Counted from the first letter of the stretch, positions 1 to 8,432 are shown. The stretch: DNA of 64,000 nt from Actinoplanes sp. NBC_00393 (GCF_036053395.1 NZ_CP107942.1:4306501-4370500), one strand, 5' to 3'. Program-made: numbers and translations. Notes: generated by a model not told the origin, from the sequence alone.

Positions 1-491
1 GTGTAGATCGCCCACGCGCACCCGGCGGCCAGCAGCACACCGATCCCGGCGAGCGTGGCCGCCGAGGTCGTCAGCACGGCGGCCGCCACCACCCCGGAGA
101 CGATCGCGGCCAGCGCGACCGCCCGCTGCCGGCCGACCCGCTCGTGCCGCCACCCGGCCAGGATGAGCGCCACGAACAGCGGCACCGATCCGGGCAGCAA
201 CAGGCCGACGAGCGCCGCCGAGGTCAGGCTGCCGCCCAGCGCGGAGAGCAGGAAATGCGGCAGCCCGGCCAGGCAGAGCGCGGCGACGAGGCCGGCGCGC
301 TCGCGGCGTGCCGCCCGGATCGCCCGCGGCAACCACGGCGCCAGCAGGATCACCGGTGTCACGAATCGCAGGATCGCCGCGTCGACGGGCATCAGGCCGG
401 ACCCGCCGATCCCGCGGATGGTGAGCGCGAACGACGCCCACAACAGCACAGCCGTCGCGAGCGCCGCGACGGCACGAACAGGTCGTCCCAT
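1..491 (-). CDS. EamA/DMT-family transporter (partial, runs off left edge)
   Basis: Integral membrane metabolite exporter of the drug/metabolite transporter superfamily; only the first 163 residues are in the window. Translating the minus strand from the ATG at 491 gives MGRPVRAVAALATAVLLWAS, followed by alternating hydrophobic spans and short basic loops (RAIRAARRERAG, RHERVGRQR), as in EamA proteins with about 10 helices. The start is supported by a -10-like TAGCCT exactly 7 nt upstream and no Shine-Dalgarno, suggesting a leaderless mRNA. It is divergent from an Lrp/AsnC regulator with an 82-nt gap, an arrangement common for amino-acid exporters controlled by Lrp proteins. The substrate is not readable from the sequence; amino acid efflux is an inference from the neighbour. 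Confidence 0.8.
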   Translation of the reverse strand, partial: MGRPVRAVAALATAVLLWASFALTIRGIGGSGLMPVDAAILRFVTPVILLAPWLPRAIRAARRERAGLVAALCLAGLPHFLLSALGGSLTSAALVGLLLPGSVPLFVALILAGWRHERVGRQRAVALAAIVSGVVAAAVLTTSAATLAGIGVLLAAGCAWAIY

Positions 492-504
492 AGGGGCAAG
501 GCTA
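492..504 (-). promoter_or_regulatory. Leaderless-type promoter of the EamA gene
   Basis: On the minus strand TAGCCT (499-504) is followed by 7 nt and then the ATG at 491, the spacing expected when transcription starts at the start codon itself. Confidence 0.45.
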
Positions 505-556
505 GGAAGTACGGTGGGGCATGCGATTGCTAGTTATGCCACGGACATGGCCATGA

Positions 557-573
557 GTGGCAGAATCTGCCAC
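557..573. promoter_or_regulatory. Perfect inverted repeat abutting the Lrp start codon (candidate operator)
   Basis: GTGGCAGAATCTGCCAC is a 7-bp perfect inverted repeat with a 3-nt AAT centre. It ends on the base before the ATG at 574 and contains the only -10-like hexamer at leaderless spacing (CAGAAT, 7 nt before ATG). A protein bound here would cover the -10 region and transcription start. Autoregulation by the adjacent Lrp protein is the obvious inference. Confidence 0.55.
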
Positions 574-1038
574 ATGATCGCCTTGGACAGCATCGACCGC
601 CGGATTCTGCTGGAACTGCAGAAGGACGGCCGGCTCACCAACCAGGAGCTGGCCGACCGGATCGGGCTCTCGCCGTCGCCGTGCCTGCGGCGGGTCCGGC
701 AACTGCAGGAGTCCGGGGTGATCGAGCGCTACACCGCGGTGGTGTCGCCGAAGGCGCTCGGCCTGTCGATCACCGCCTTCGCGCGCCTGACCCTGCTCTC
801 GCACGCCTCGCCGGTCGTCGACGAGGTCGAGGAGCGACTGCGGGCGATCCCCGAGGTGGTCGAGGCCTACCTGCTCGCCGGCGACGACGACTACCTCGTC
901 AAGATCGTCATCAAGTCGTTCGAGGACTACGAGGATCTGCTGCGCCGCGAGATCCGGTCGATCCCGTCGCTCGCCTCGATCAAGACGACGTTCGCCTTCG
1001 CCGTCACCAAGCCGCAGTCCCCGCTGCCCATGCCGTGA
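574..1038 (+). CDS. Lrp/AsnC family transcriptional regulator
   Basis: DNA-binding regulator of 154 residues, the standard single-unit Lrp length. The N-terminal AsnC-type helix-turn-helix is clear (LDSIDRRILLELQKDGRLTN, then LADRIGLSPSPCLRRVRQLQ), followed by the RAM/effector-binding alpha-beta domain (VVEAYLLAGDDDYLVKI). In-frame ATGs exist at 547 and 553, but 574 is chosen because Lrp homologues begin just before LDxIDRRIL and because a perfect palindrome sits immediately upstream. It is divergent from an EamA exporter and convergent with a second Lrp-type gene 6 bp downstream. It probably represses itself and controls the exporter in response to an amino acid. Confidence 0.9.
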   Translation: MIALDSIDRRILLELQKDGRLTNQELADRIGLSPSPCLRRVRQLQESGVIERYTAVVSPKALGLSITAFARLTLLSHASPVVDEVEERLRAIPEVVEAYLLAGDDDYLVKIVIKSFEDYEDLLRREIRSIPSLASIKTTFAFAVTKPQSPLPMP

Positions 1039-1044
1039 GCCCGG

Positions 1045-2007
1045 TCAGCGCACCGCGCCCAGCTGTTTGACGTGCTTGAGCACCGGCGCCGACTCGATGC
1101 GCTCGACCCCGTCGAGCGAGCCGAGCCGCTCGGTCACGTAGCGGTAGAACGCCGGCATGTCCGGGCAGACCGCAGTCACCTGCAGGTTGGTCGGGCCGGT
1201 GGTCGCGGCGGCGAAGACCACCTCCTCGTGCTCGGCCAGCACGGCGCCGACCGAGGCCACCCGTGACGGCGCGACCGACAGCCACAGCACCACCGCGGCC
1301 CGGAACCCGAACAGCTCCGGCTCGATCTCCACGTCGGTGTAGAGCGACCCCGAGCCGAGCAGCTCCTGCACCCGCCGGCGCACGGTCGACTCCGGCCAGC
1401 CGGTCGCCGCGGCGAGCTCGGTGTAGCTGAGCCGGCCGTCCCACGACAGCGCCTCGACCAGCGCCGCGTCGGCGCCGGTGAGCCGCGCCGCCCCCGGTGG
1501 ACCGGCCGGCCAGCGCGGGGTCAGGGCTTCGATCTGCCCGGCGGTGAGCGCGTCGTCGCGGCGGTCCGGGCCGACCGCGCCACCGACGTACTGGTGGATC
1601 ACGCAATACGCGGTCACCGCGACCAGGCGCGGTGTGCGCGGCAGTTTCTGCAGCAGCAGCGACTCACGATCCGCAGTCGCCGGAACGCGTACGCTGCACG
1701 CGATCTCGGTCCCGCCGGACATGATCGCCACCCACCCGGTGTCCGGGCGGCGGGCCAGCGCCCCGGCGATCGGCACCGCGGCGTCCGGCGCCGCGCTCAG
1801 GCGGAGCGTCCACATCTCGTACCCCAGCTCGATGGCATTGGGCAGCCCCACCACCCGCAGCCCCGCCTCCTCGCGCAACCGGCGATAGCGCCGGGCGACC
1901 GTCTGGTCGGAGACGCCGAGCACCGTACCGATCTCGCGGTAACCGGCCCGGCCGTTGATCCGCAGCGCGTGCGTCACCTGCCGGTCCAGCTCGTCGATTT
2001 CCACCAT
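1045..2007 (-). CDS. Tandem-domain Lrp/AsnC family regulator
   Basis: A 320-residue regulator with two successive AsnC-type units. HTH 1 is near residues 5-50 (IDELDRQVTHALRINGRAGY, VSDQTVARRYRRLREEAG) and HTH 2 near 178-225 (LTGADAALVEALSWDGRLSY, WPESTVRRRVQELLGSGSLY), each followed by an alpha-beta region. Such fused Lrp proteins occur in actinobacteria and act as if dimerised within one chain. It is divergent from the MFS exporter at 2090, the likely target. The 82-bp gap between them contains a 13-bp inverted repeat. The ATG at 2007 has TAGGCT just upstream on the minus strand and no clear Shine-Dalgarno. Confidence 0.88.
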   Translation of the reverse strand: MVEIDELDRQVTHALRINGRAGYREIGTVLGVSDQTVARRYRRLREEAGLRVVGLPNAIELGYEMWTLRLSAAPDAAVPIAGALARRPDTGWVAIMSGGTEIACSVRVPATADRESLLLQKLPRTPRLVAVTAYCVIHQYVGGAVGPDRRDDALTAGQIEALTPRWPAGPPGAARLTGADAALVEALSWDGRLSYTELAAATGWPESTVRRRVQELLGSGSLYTDVEIEPELFGFRAAVVLWLSVAPSRVASVGAVLAEHEEVVFAAATTGPTNLQVTAVCPDMPAFYRYVTERLGSLDGVERIESAPVLKHVKQLGAVR

Positions 2008-2027
2008 CCGAGCCTAGCCTTTGTCGA

Positions 2028-2040
2028 GATCCGCAGGATC
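2028..2040. promoter_or_regulatory. Short inverted repeat in the Lrp/MFS divergent gap
   Basis: GATCCGCAGGATC (5-bp arms, 3-nt centre) lies between the divergent starts at 2007 and 2090. It could be an operator of the tandem Lrp regulator, but 5-bp arms are weak evidence. Confidence 0.3.
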
Positions 2041-2089
2041 CCGTGCACTGGTTAACGGATTCTGCGAGGCAGGCGGCACTCTGCACAGC

Positions 2090-3502
2090 ATGCGCAAATG
2101 GTCACCCCTGATCGCCGTCTGTCTCGGCACCTTCCTGCTGCTCGTCGACGTCACCATCGTCGTCGTCGCGCTTCCGACCGTCGGCGACGAGTTCCGGGCC
2201 GGCTACGCCGACCTGCAGTGGGTCCTCGACGGGTACGCCCTCGCGCTCGCCGCCCTGCTGCTCGGCGCCGGCTCGCTCGCCGACCGGTACGGCCGCCGCC
2301 GCACCTACCTCGCCGGGATCGGCCTGTTCGCGTTCTCCTCACTGCTGTGCGCGATCGCCCCTAACGAGCAGGCGCTGATCGCCGCCCGCATCCTGCAGGG
2401 CGCCGGCGGCGCGGCCATGTTCGCCACGACCGCGGCCCTGCTCAACGTCACCTACCAGGGCCGCGACCGGGGCACCGCGTTCGGGATCTGGGGCGCGGTC
2501 AACGGCGCCGCCGCGGCGGCCGGGCCCCTCGCCGGTGGCCTGCTCACCGAGCACTTCGGCTGGCGCTGGATCTTCCTGGTCAACCTGCCGGTCTGCCTGG
2601 CCGCCGTCTGGTTCACGGTGCGCGGCGTGACCGAGTCCAAGGCGCCGTCCGGCGGCCGCTTCGACCTGCCCGGCACGATCAGCTTCACGGTGGCGGCGGG
2701 CGCGTGGACGTACGCGCTGATCCGCGCCGGCGAAGCCGGATGGACCGACACCCTGGCCCTCGCCGCGTTCGCTGCCGGCGCCCTCGCCTCGATCGCGTTC
2801 CTCGCCGCCGAACGCCGCTCCGATCACCCGATGCTGGACCTGGCGCTGTTCCGGCAGCCGTCGTTCGCCGTGCTGATCGTGGCCGCGTTCCTCACCCAGG
2901 CCGCCGCCTTCGGGTACCTGCCGTTCACCACGGTCTGGCTGCAGCAGGTGCTCGGCAACGGCCCGGTCGACGCCGGCCTGTACGGTGCGCTGCCGATGGC
3001 CGCCGCCTCACTGGTGGTCGGCGCCGCGGCCGGACGGCTGCTGCAGCGCGTCGCCCCGCGCTGGACCGTCGGACTCGGCCTGCTGCTGATCGCCGCCGGC
3101 GACCTGCTGCAGGCGCGCCTGGACGCGGACAGCAGCGGCGCCGCGCTGATCCCCGGCCTGATCCTGGTCGGACTCGGGGTCGGCTCGGTGCTGCCGTCGC
3201 TGTCGTCCGCGGTGCTCGGCGCGGTGCCGCGGGAGCGCAGCGGCATGGCCGGCGGGGCGCTCAACACGTTCCGGCAGCTCGGGTTCGCGCTCGGCGTCGC
3301 GGTCTTCGGCACGATCTTCGCGAACCGGGTGAGCGACGGGCACGGTCAGCCGGCGGCGTTCGCAGACGGGCTGAACGCGATGCTCACCGTGGCGGCAGTG
3401 CTCGCCGTGATCGCCGCGCTGCTGGTGCTCGCCGTCGTGCCGAGCCGCGACGCTGGAGTGGGCAGCCGCGGCCGCGACGCCCTTGAGCCGGCCGGGCGGT
3501 AG
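2090..3502 (+). CDS. MFS transporter, DHA2 (EmrB/QacA) type
   Basis: Proton-coupled drug or metabolite exporter of 470 residues, consistent with the 14-helix DHA2 family. Helix 1 carries LLLVDVTIVVVALPTV (motif D1), then WVLDGYALALAALLLGAGSL, motif A SLADRYGRRRTYLAGIGLF, and the motif-C region GAAAAAGPLAGGLLTEHFGW followed by RWIFLVNLP. The ATG at 2090 is chosen because the frame upstream is not hydrophobic and would overlap the divergent promoter region. It is divergent from the tandem Lrp regulator, which probably controls it. Substrate unknown. Confidence 0.88.
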   Translation: MRKWSPLIAVCLGTFLLLVDVTIVVVALPTVGDEFRAGYADLQWVLDGYALALAALLLGAGSLADRYGRRRTYLAGIGLFAFSSLLCAIAPNEQALIAARILQGAGGAAMFATTAALLNVTYQGRDRGTAFGIWGAVNGAAAAAGPLAGGLLTEHFGWRWIFLVNLPVCLAAVWFTVRGVTESKAPSGGRFDLPGTISFTVAAGAWTYALIRAGEAGWTDTLALAAFAAGALASIAFLAAERRSDHPMLDLALFRQPSFAVLIVAAFLTQAAAFGYLPFTTVWLQQVLGNGPVDAGLYGALPMAAASLVVGAAAGRLLQRVAPRWTVGLGLLLIAAGDLLQARLDADSSGAALIPGLILVGLGVGSVLPSLSSAVLGAVPRERSGMAGGALNTFRQLGFALGVAVFGTIFANRVSDGHGQPAAFADGLNAMLTVAAVLAVIAALLVLAVVPSRDAGVGSRGRDALEPAGR

Positions 3503-3513
3503 CCGACCGGGGC

Positions 3514-3870
3514 TCAGCGGCGAGCCAGCCGCCGGGCCCCGGAGATCCCCGCCTCGTACGGCAGGCCGTAGTGCTCGAACAGCGCCGGCTCGTCGGTGGC
3601 GGCCAGTTCCCCGTCGAGTCCGATGCTGGGCGCGTTGCCGACCAGCTTCTTGTCGTAGCGGACCCGCACGGCCTTGGGCGTGACCGTCGCGCCGGTGAGC
3701 GGAACGAAGACGAGCCGGTGCCGTCCGATGATGCCCACCCGCACGGTGGCGAACGCCGGCTCGTCATTGATCGTGTCGACGTAGACGGCTTCCAGATCGC
3801 CGATCTTGTCGCCCTCCGGGTCGATGACGTTCTCGCCGCGCCAGTCACGAAGATTCTCAGCCGGGAACAT
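3514..3870 (-). CDS. PRC-barrel domain protein
   Basis: Small soluble protein of 118 residues with an N-terminal PRC-barrel-like fold: FPAENLRDWRGENVIDPEGD, KIGDLEAVYVDTINDEPAFA, then VFVPLTGATVTPKAVRVRYD. PRC-barrel proteins include the RimM C-terminal domain and many stand-alone stress-associated actinobacterial proteins with no defined reaction. Its start lies 7 nt after the stop of the dehydratase gene, so the two are probably cotranscribed. It is convergent with the MFS gene (11-bp gap). Confidence 0.8.
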   Translation of the reverse strand: MFPAENLRDWRGENVIDPEGDKIGDLEAVYVDTINDEPAFATVRVGIIGRHRLVFVPLTGATVTPKAVRVRYDKKLVGNAPSIGLDGELAATDEPALFEHYGLPYEAGISGARRLARR

Positions 3871-3877
3871 GTGGTGC

Positions 3878-4858
3878 TCATGCCCCGGTGGAGCCCGGCG
3901 AAACGCCGTCGCCGAGCAACTGCGCGAGCCGGGCCGCCCCGACGTTGCCGCCCGAGATGATCACACCGATCCGGGCCGGCGCCGGATTCAGCCGCCCGGC
4001 CAGCAGCGCGGCCGGCCCGGACGCGCCGCTGGGCTCCATCACCAGCTTGAGCCGGTCCACGGCGAACCGCATCGCCTCGCGCAGCTCGTCGTCGCTGACC
4101 AGCACGATCTCGTCGACCAGCCGCCGATTGATCGCGAAGGTCAGCTCGCCGGGAATCGGGGCGGCCTGCCCGTCGGCGATGGTGCGCGGCACGTCGATGC
4201 GGACCCGCTCACCGGCGGCGAGCGAGCGCCTGGTGTCGTCGCCGGCCTGCGGTTCGACGCCGATCACGCGGATGCCCGGCTGCAGGCCCTTGGCAGCGGT
4301 CGCGCTCCCGGCGATCAGCCCGCCGCCACCGACCGGCACGACCAGCGCGTCCAGGGCGCCGGTCTCCTCGAGCAGTTCCAGGGCGGCGGTGCCCTGGCCG
4401 GCGATGATGTGCGGATGATCGTACGGCGGGATCAGCGCCAGGCCCCGCTCCTCGGCCAGCCGCCGGCCGATCTCCTCGCGGTTGCCGGTGTACCGGTCGT
4501 AGGTGACGATCTCGGCGCCGTACCCGCGGACCGCGTCCAGTTTGGAGGCCGGGGTGTCGGCCGGCATCACGATCACCGCGGTGCTTCCCAGCTCCCGCGC
4601 CGACAGCGCGACCGCCTGGGCGTGGTTGCCGGACGAGTAGGCGACGATCCCCCGGGCCAGCTGCTCCGGCGCCAGCTGCTTGATGGCGTTGTACGCGCCG
4701 CGAATCTTGAAGGCGCCGACACGCTGCAGGTTCTCCGCCTTCAGGAACACCTGCGCGCCCACCCGCTCGTCGAGCGTGCGGGACCGGATCACCGGCGTGC
4801 GGTGAGCGAAACCCTCGATCCGCTCCGCGGCGTCCCGGACATCCTGCAGAGTCACCAT
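3878..4858 (-). CDS. PLP-dependent threonine/serine dehydratase family enzyme
   Basis: Fold-type II PLP enzyme of 326 residues, the short catabolic form without a C-terminal ACT domain. Visible landmarks are the Schiff-base lysine in GAFKIRGAYNA, the substrate loop SSGNHAQAVA, the phosphate-binding VPVGGGGLIAG and a C-terminal ISGGNVG. The expected reaction is deamination of threonine or serine to the 2-oxo acid and ammonia; serine racemase activity is possible in this family. ATG 4858 (MVTLQDVRDAAERI) is preferred over an in-frame start at 4891, as TACGAT lies 6 nt upstream on the minus strand. Followed by the PRC-barrel gene. Confidence 0.9.
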   Translation of the reverse strand: MVTLQDVRDAAERIEGFAHRTPVIRSRTLDERVGAQVFLKAENLQRVGAFKIRGAYNAIKQLAPEQLARGIVAYSSGNHAQAVALSARELGSTAVIVMPADTPASKLDAVRGYGAEIVTYDRYTGNREEIGRRLAEERGLALIPPYDHPHIIAGQGTAALELLEETGALDALVVPVGGGGLIAGSATAAKGLQPGIRVIGVEPQAGDDTRRSLAAGERVRIDVPRTIADGQAAPIPGELTFAINRRLVDEIVLVSDDELREAMRFAVDRLKLVMEPSGASGPAALLAGRLNPAPARIGVIISGGNVGAARLAQLLGDGVSPGSTGA

Positions 4859-4913
4859 GCGCCGATCGTACGAGCCCGCGGAAGATGGCATATCGATGGC
4901 GATCCTTGCGCTA

Positions 4914-4919
4914 TAGCGT
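4914..4919 (+). promoter_or_regulatory. Leaderless-type -10 element of the small basic protein gene
   Basis: TAGCGT lies exactly 7 nt before the ATG at 4927; no Shine-Dalgarno is present. This favours 4927 over the upstream in-frame ATG at 4885. Confidence 0.4.
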
Positions 4920-4926
4920 CGAGCCC

Positions 4927-5112
4927 ATGGGCACTCGACAGATGAAAGTGCACCCGGGCCGCCATTTCGGCTGGTGGGCCGAGGGTCGGCGGGCGAGCGG
5001 CCGGCTGTTCATGAAGACGTGGTGGCCGGCCGAGGGCCTGGCCCGCGGCGTGGCCCGGCTGCTGAGCGGCGGAAGCCCGGTCCAGACCACCGAGCATCCC
5101 CGCAAGCGTTAG
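4927..5112 (+). CDS. Small basic protein of unknown function
   Basis: A 61-residue, arginine- and tryptophan-rich reading frame beginning MGTRQMKVHPGRHFGWWAEG and ending TTEHPRKR. I recognise no family. Support for it being real: its own leaderless-type -10 (TAGCGT, 7 nt before ATG), a divergent position against the dehydratase gene, and a hairpin just after the stop. It has no signal peptide or membrane span. It could be a small nucleic-acid-binding protein, but nothing shows that. Confidence 0.5.
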   Translation: MGTRQMKVHPGRHFGWWAEGRRASGRLFMKTWWPAEGLARGVARLLSGGSPVQTTEHPRKR

Positions 5113-5133
5113 CGCCTCCCACGGGCGGAGGCG
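5113..5133. terminator. Hairpin between convergent genes
   Basis: CGCCTCC (5113-5119) pairs with GGAGGCG (5127-5133) across a 7-nt loop, immediately after the stop at 5112 and 34 bp from the end of the convergent symporter gene. No U tract, as usual in high-GC actinobacteria. Confidence 0.4.
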
Positions 5134-5167
5134 GCGTGGCTGGGGCAGCACGATCGAACCGCCCGCC

Positions 5168-6859
5168 TCAGGCTCGCTCGCGTGGAGCCCGGAGCGACTG
5201 CTCGCCGACGGCCCCGGATAGCAACCGGGCCCGTCCGACGTAGGCGGGTGGTTCCGCGCGCCGCCGGGGCAGGCCGTCGATCAGTTCGTCCAGCCGCTTC
5301 AGTTTCGCGTCGCCCGCGTCGGCCAGATAGTCGTCCGGCCGGGTCGCGTCCAGCCCGCCCGGCACCCCGGCCGCCTTCAACATCACCGTGGCCAGGGCGG
5401 CAACGGCGAGATTGACGAACAGGGCGACCATTCCCACGTACACCGTCGTCCCATTGCCCAACGGCCAGCTGGACCCGCCAAAATGCTCGGCGACCACCCG
5501 CCCGGTCGCGTCCAGTTTCGGAATGCTGTAAAGCATCGCCACGCCGACCCCCAGACCGGCGATCAGCCCGGAAATGAGCGCGGCCCGATGGAACCAGCCG
5601 GTGACCAGGCCCAGGAACGTCGCCGGAATGGTCTGCAGGATGACCACCCCACCGATCAGCTGCAGGTCGACCGAATACGCCGGGTCGACCGCCAGGATCA
5701 GGGCCGCCGCACCGAATTTCACCACCAGCGACACCCACCGGCTCACCCGCGCCTCGGTGGCCGGTGACGCGTTCGGCTGCAGATACGGGCGGAACAGACT
5801 GCGGGTGAAAGCGTTCGCCGCGGCGATCGACATCACCGCGGCCGGAATCAGAGCGGCAACGGTCAGCGCGGCGTAGGCGATCCCGGCCGACCAGCCGGGG
5901 AAATGCGAATGGATCAGCTGCGGAATGACGGTGTTGAGGTCGCCGTCGACCGGTTTCACCCCGCGCGAGAGCGCGAAGAAACCGAGCAGCGCCATCACGG
6001 CGAGGGCCATGCAGTAAACCGGCAGGGCGGCGGCGTTACGCCGAACAGTTGCGCGGTCCTTGGCGGCAAGCATGCCGACCAGAGCATGAGGGTACGCGAA
6101 AACGGCCAGCGCCGAGCCGATGATCAGAGTCAGGAACCCGAGATGACCGGTGTCCGGCAACAACAGCCCGTCGATACGGGACGGCGTCGCCGCGAAATGC
6201 TCCCCGGCCACCCGGAAGGTGCGGTCCCACCCGCCGTACATGGCGACCACCAGCAGCGCGGTCAGCAACATCCACGCCATCAGCGCGTCCTTGACGACCG
6301 ACAGCAGAGCCGGCGCGCGCAACCCGGACCGGAACGTGCACACCGACACGACCGTCACCGCGGCCAGCAGCGGCCACTCCCCGCCGAACCCGACCGTACG
6401 CAGCACCGCCTGCAACGACAGCAGCTGCACCGCGACGTACGGCATGGTCGCCAGAATCCCGGTGACCGCGACGAGCGCGCCCAGCCCGGGTGATCCGAAT
6501 CGGGCAGCCGCGAACTCGCTGTGGGTGAGGAAACCGTGCCGCCTCGCGACCGACCAGGCCCGGGTCGTGAACACGAACGTCAATGGCGTCGTGATGATGG
6601 CGAACGGCACCGCGAAGAACCCGATCGCCCCGATGCCGTAGGTCAACGCCGGCACCGCGATGAACGTGTACGCGCTGTACATGCTCCCGCCGATCAGGAA
6701 CCAGATCGCCCAGTTGCCGAACGCGCGCCCGCCGACACCCCATTCCTCGAGGGTGTGCGGGTTCTCCGGCCGCCGCCAGCGGGCCGCGCCGAAGCCGAGG
6801 ACCAGCACCACCGCCATCAGCACGGCAAAGACGCCGACCTCGATGTCACGCTCACTCAT
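5168..6859 (-). CDS. Sodium:solute symporter (SSS) family, monocarboxylate-permease-like
   Basis: Integral membrane Na+-coupled importer of 563 residues. The sequence has the SSS pattern of about 13 helices, including GGRAFGNWAIWFLIGGSMYS near the N terminus and LIIGSALAVFAYPHALVGML mid-protein. Pairing with a DUF3311 small membrane protein is typical of MctP/MctC-type actinobacterial carriers for acetate, pyruvate or propionate; that substrate class is an inference. The start MSERDIEVGV at 6859 is chosen because it overlaps the end of the DUF3311 gene by 8 bp, implying translational coupling. The tail after about residue 510 is hydrophilic and cytoplasmic. Confidence 0.88.
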   Translation of the reverse strand: MSERDIEVGVFAVLMAVVLVLGFGAARWRRPENPHTLEEWGVGGRAFGNWAIWFLIGGSMYSAYTFIAVPALTYGIGAIGFFAVPFAIITTPLTFVFTTRAWSVARRHGFLTHSEFAAARFGSPGLGALVAVTGILATMPYVAVQLLSLQAVLRTVGFGGEWPLLAAVTVVSVCTFRSGLRAPALLSVVKDALMAWMLLTALLVVAMYGGWDRTFRVAGEHFAATPSRIDGLLLPDTGHLGFLTLIIGSALAVFAYPHALVGMLAAKDRATVRRNAAALPVYCMALAVMALLGFFALSRGVKPVDGDLNTVIPQLIHSHFPGWSAGIAYAALTVAALIPAAVMSIAAANAFTRSLFRPYLQPNASPATEARVSRWVSLVVKFGAAALILAVDPAYSVDLQLIGGVVILQTIPATFLGLVTGWFHRAALISGLIAGLGVGVAMLYSIPKLDATGRVVAEHFGGSSWPLGNGTTVYVGMVALFVNLAVAALATVMLKAAGVPGGLDATRPDDYLADAGDAKLKRLDELIDGLPRRRAEPPAYVGRARLLSGAVGEQSLRAPRERA

Positions 6860-7043
6860 GATCGTCCTCGCGGGTGGCCACGTGCACGACGGAGATGACG
6901 ACGATCGCGAACAGCGCGCAGGCGAACTGGTACCAGAAGAAGAACGGCACCCCGAGCACGGTCGGTTCAATCCGGTTGGCGTACGGGGTGAGCAGCGGTG
7001 CGACGGCCGGCAGAATCAGCAGCCATTGCCAATGGCGGGACAT
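6852..7043 (-). CDS. DUF3311 small membrane protein
   Basis: A 63-residue protein with two predicted helices (WQWLLILPAVAPLL and VPFFFWYQFACALFAIVVIS), the usual size and layout of DUF3311. Such proteins sit directly upstream of SSS symporters and are thought to be an accessory subunit; the precise role is unknown. Start ATG 7043 has a good Shine-Dalgarno (AAGGAG, 5 nt upstream). Its stop overlaps the symporter start. Confidence 0.85.
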   Translation of the reverse strand: MSRHWQWLLILPAVAPLLTPYANRIEPTVLGVPFFFWYQFACALFAIVVISVVHVATREDDHE

Positions 7044-7073
7044 GGATCTCCTTGTCAGGAATGCGCTCAACAG

Positions 7074-7103
7074 CGTGCGGCACGCCCGAGGGCGTGCCGC
7101 ACG
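7074..7103 (-). terminator. Strong hairpin terminator of the alpha/beta hydrolase gene
   Basis: A perfect 14-bp stem (7074-7087 with 7090-7103) around a 2-nt GA centre, 15 nt beyond the stop codon at 7119 on the minus strand. It separates this gene from the DUF3311/symporter pair downstream. Confidence 0.8.
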
Positions 7104-7118
7104 TGAGAAAGGCGTCGC

Positions 7119-8432
7119 TTACCGCGCGTCCGCGGGCAACAGGTAACCCGCCCGAATGTTGCGCAGATCAGTGCGCGCGACCTTGATGAGGTACGCGACA
7201 CGGCTCGGATACAACTGCTCGAGAAGCGCCCGGTCGAACGGCACATACGTGCCGAACAGCCGGCAGAACGACTCACCGCTGTTGTCCCCGCTGTTCAGCG
7301 CGGTCGGCACGGCCACCTCGGAGAGCCGGATCCCGCCCCGGGCCAGGCCCAGCTCGTCGCGCTGTTTGCTGCCGTCCTCGTTGACCACGAGCGGTTCGGC
7401 GGCCGGCGGCGGGGTGCCGCGGCGCACCCAGCGCTCCAGATGCCGGTAGGACGCGGCCACCACGTGATGCAGCGGCACCCGGCTGAACGGGGGCTGCGCG
7501 CAGTCGTACACCGGCGCCGCGCCCAGATCGCGCACCTGGATGGGCTCCCGATACACCTGGCCGGCATGGCCGGAGTGGGCGCTGCCGGCGACCTCCCAGC
7601 GGCGGAACCGGTCGGTGTCCGGCGGCCGCACCGGGCTGCGCACGTCAGTCTCGGACAGCACCTGGAACACCGGTTCCGGGCCGCGCCGCGCCGGGGCGCT
7701 GCCGACGATGAACCCGTAGCCGTCGAAGACCGGCGCCACCTGCGGCAACACCCGGTCGTAGTAGACCGTCATCCGGGCCGCCGACTGCGAGGCGCCGATC
7801 GCGAGCAAGGTGCGGGCCGTCAGCCCGCCGAGCGGTTTGCGGCTCGCGGTGAGCGCCTTCGCGGCCTGGGCGAAGATGTCGTACGAGAGCTCGTCGGCAG
7901 CGAACCGGCCGCCACCGGTGACATCGAGCGAACCGTAACGCGCCGGACTCCAGCCCCGCAGCTGGTCCACGCCCACCCGCTGCGCGGAGACGCCGATCCA
8001 CGCGTACCCGGCCCGGGTGACGGTGTCCACGTTCCACAGCGCGTCCAGGTCGTAGCCGGCCGTGACGTTCTGCCACTCGACCAGGGCGGTCCCGTTGAAG
8101 TGCTTCGCCTTCGCCGGGCGGCGCACCACGATCCGGGTGGTGTACGGGACGTCCTCGGCGACCCGTACCCCGGCGGTGTCCCATCCGTCGGCCCGGCCGG
8201 AGATCAGGAACTCCTGCTCGACATAGCCGCGCGCGGCCAGATCGTCCACAGTGGCGAAGAACGGATAGGTGTCGGCGATATCCGGCGACTTCGGGTCGCC
8301 GGGCGCGGTGCCGGGCAGCGGCCCGATGACCTCCGCCGGTGTGCCGGCGACAGCGGGCGGGGCGCCGGTGAGCAGCGTGCCGCCCAGGACGGCGATCGCG
8401 ACGGCGGCGGATCGCCACGAGTGCTTGACCAT
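7119..8432 (-). CDS. Secreted alpha/beta hydrolase-domain protein
   Basis: Predicted exported hydrolase of 437 residues. N-terminal signal peptide MVKHSWRSAAVAIAVLGGTL to APPAVAG. The body looks like the actinobacterial 'alpha/beta hydrolase domain' family: the nucleophile elbow is LLAIGASQSAARM (Ser in G-A-S-Q-S), with a likely catalytic His in GSAHSGHAGQ or PLHHVVAAS. An N-terminal beta-rich part (TRIVVRRPAKAKHFNGTALV, EWQNVTAGYD) precedes it. An esterase or lactonase-like role is possible, but the substrate is unknown. It lies 64 bp downstream of a QsdR-like TetR gene on the same strand, which may regulate it. It ends at a strong terminator. Confidence 0.8.
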   Translation of the reverse strand: MVKHSWRSAAVAIAVLGGTLLTGAPPAVAGTPAEVIGPLPGTAPGDPKSPDIADTYPFFATVDDLAARGYVEQEFLISGRADGWDTAGVRVAEDVPYTTRIVVRRPAKAKHFNGTALVEWQNVTAGYDLDALWNVDTVTRAGYAWIGVSAQRVGVDQLRGWSPARYGSLDVTGGGRFAADELSYDIFAQAAKALTASRKPLGGLTARTLLAIGASQSAARMTVYYDRVLPQVAPVFDGYGFIVGSAPARRGPEPVFQVLSETDVRSPVRPPDTDRFRRWEVAGSAHSGHAGQVYREPIQVRDLGAAPVYDCAQPPFSRVPLHHVVAASYRHLERWVRRGTPPPAAEPLVVNEDGSKQRDELGLARGGIRLSEVAVPTALNSGDNSGESFCRLFGTYVPFDRALLEQLYPSRVAYLIKVARTDLRNIRAGYLLPADAR

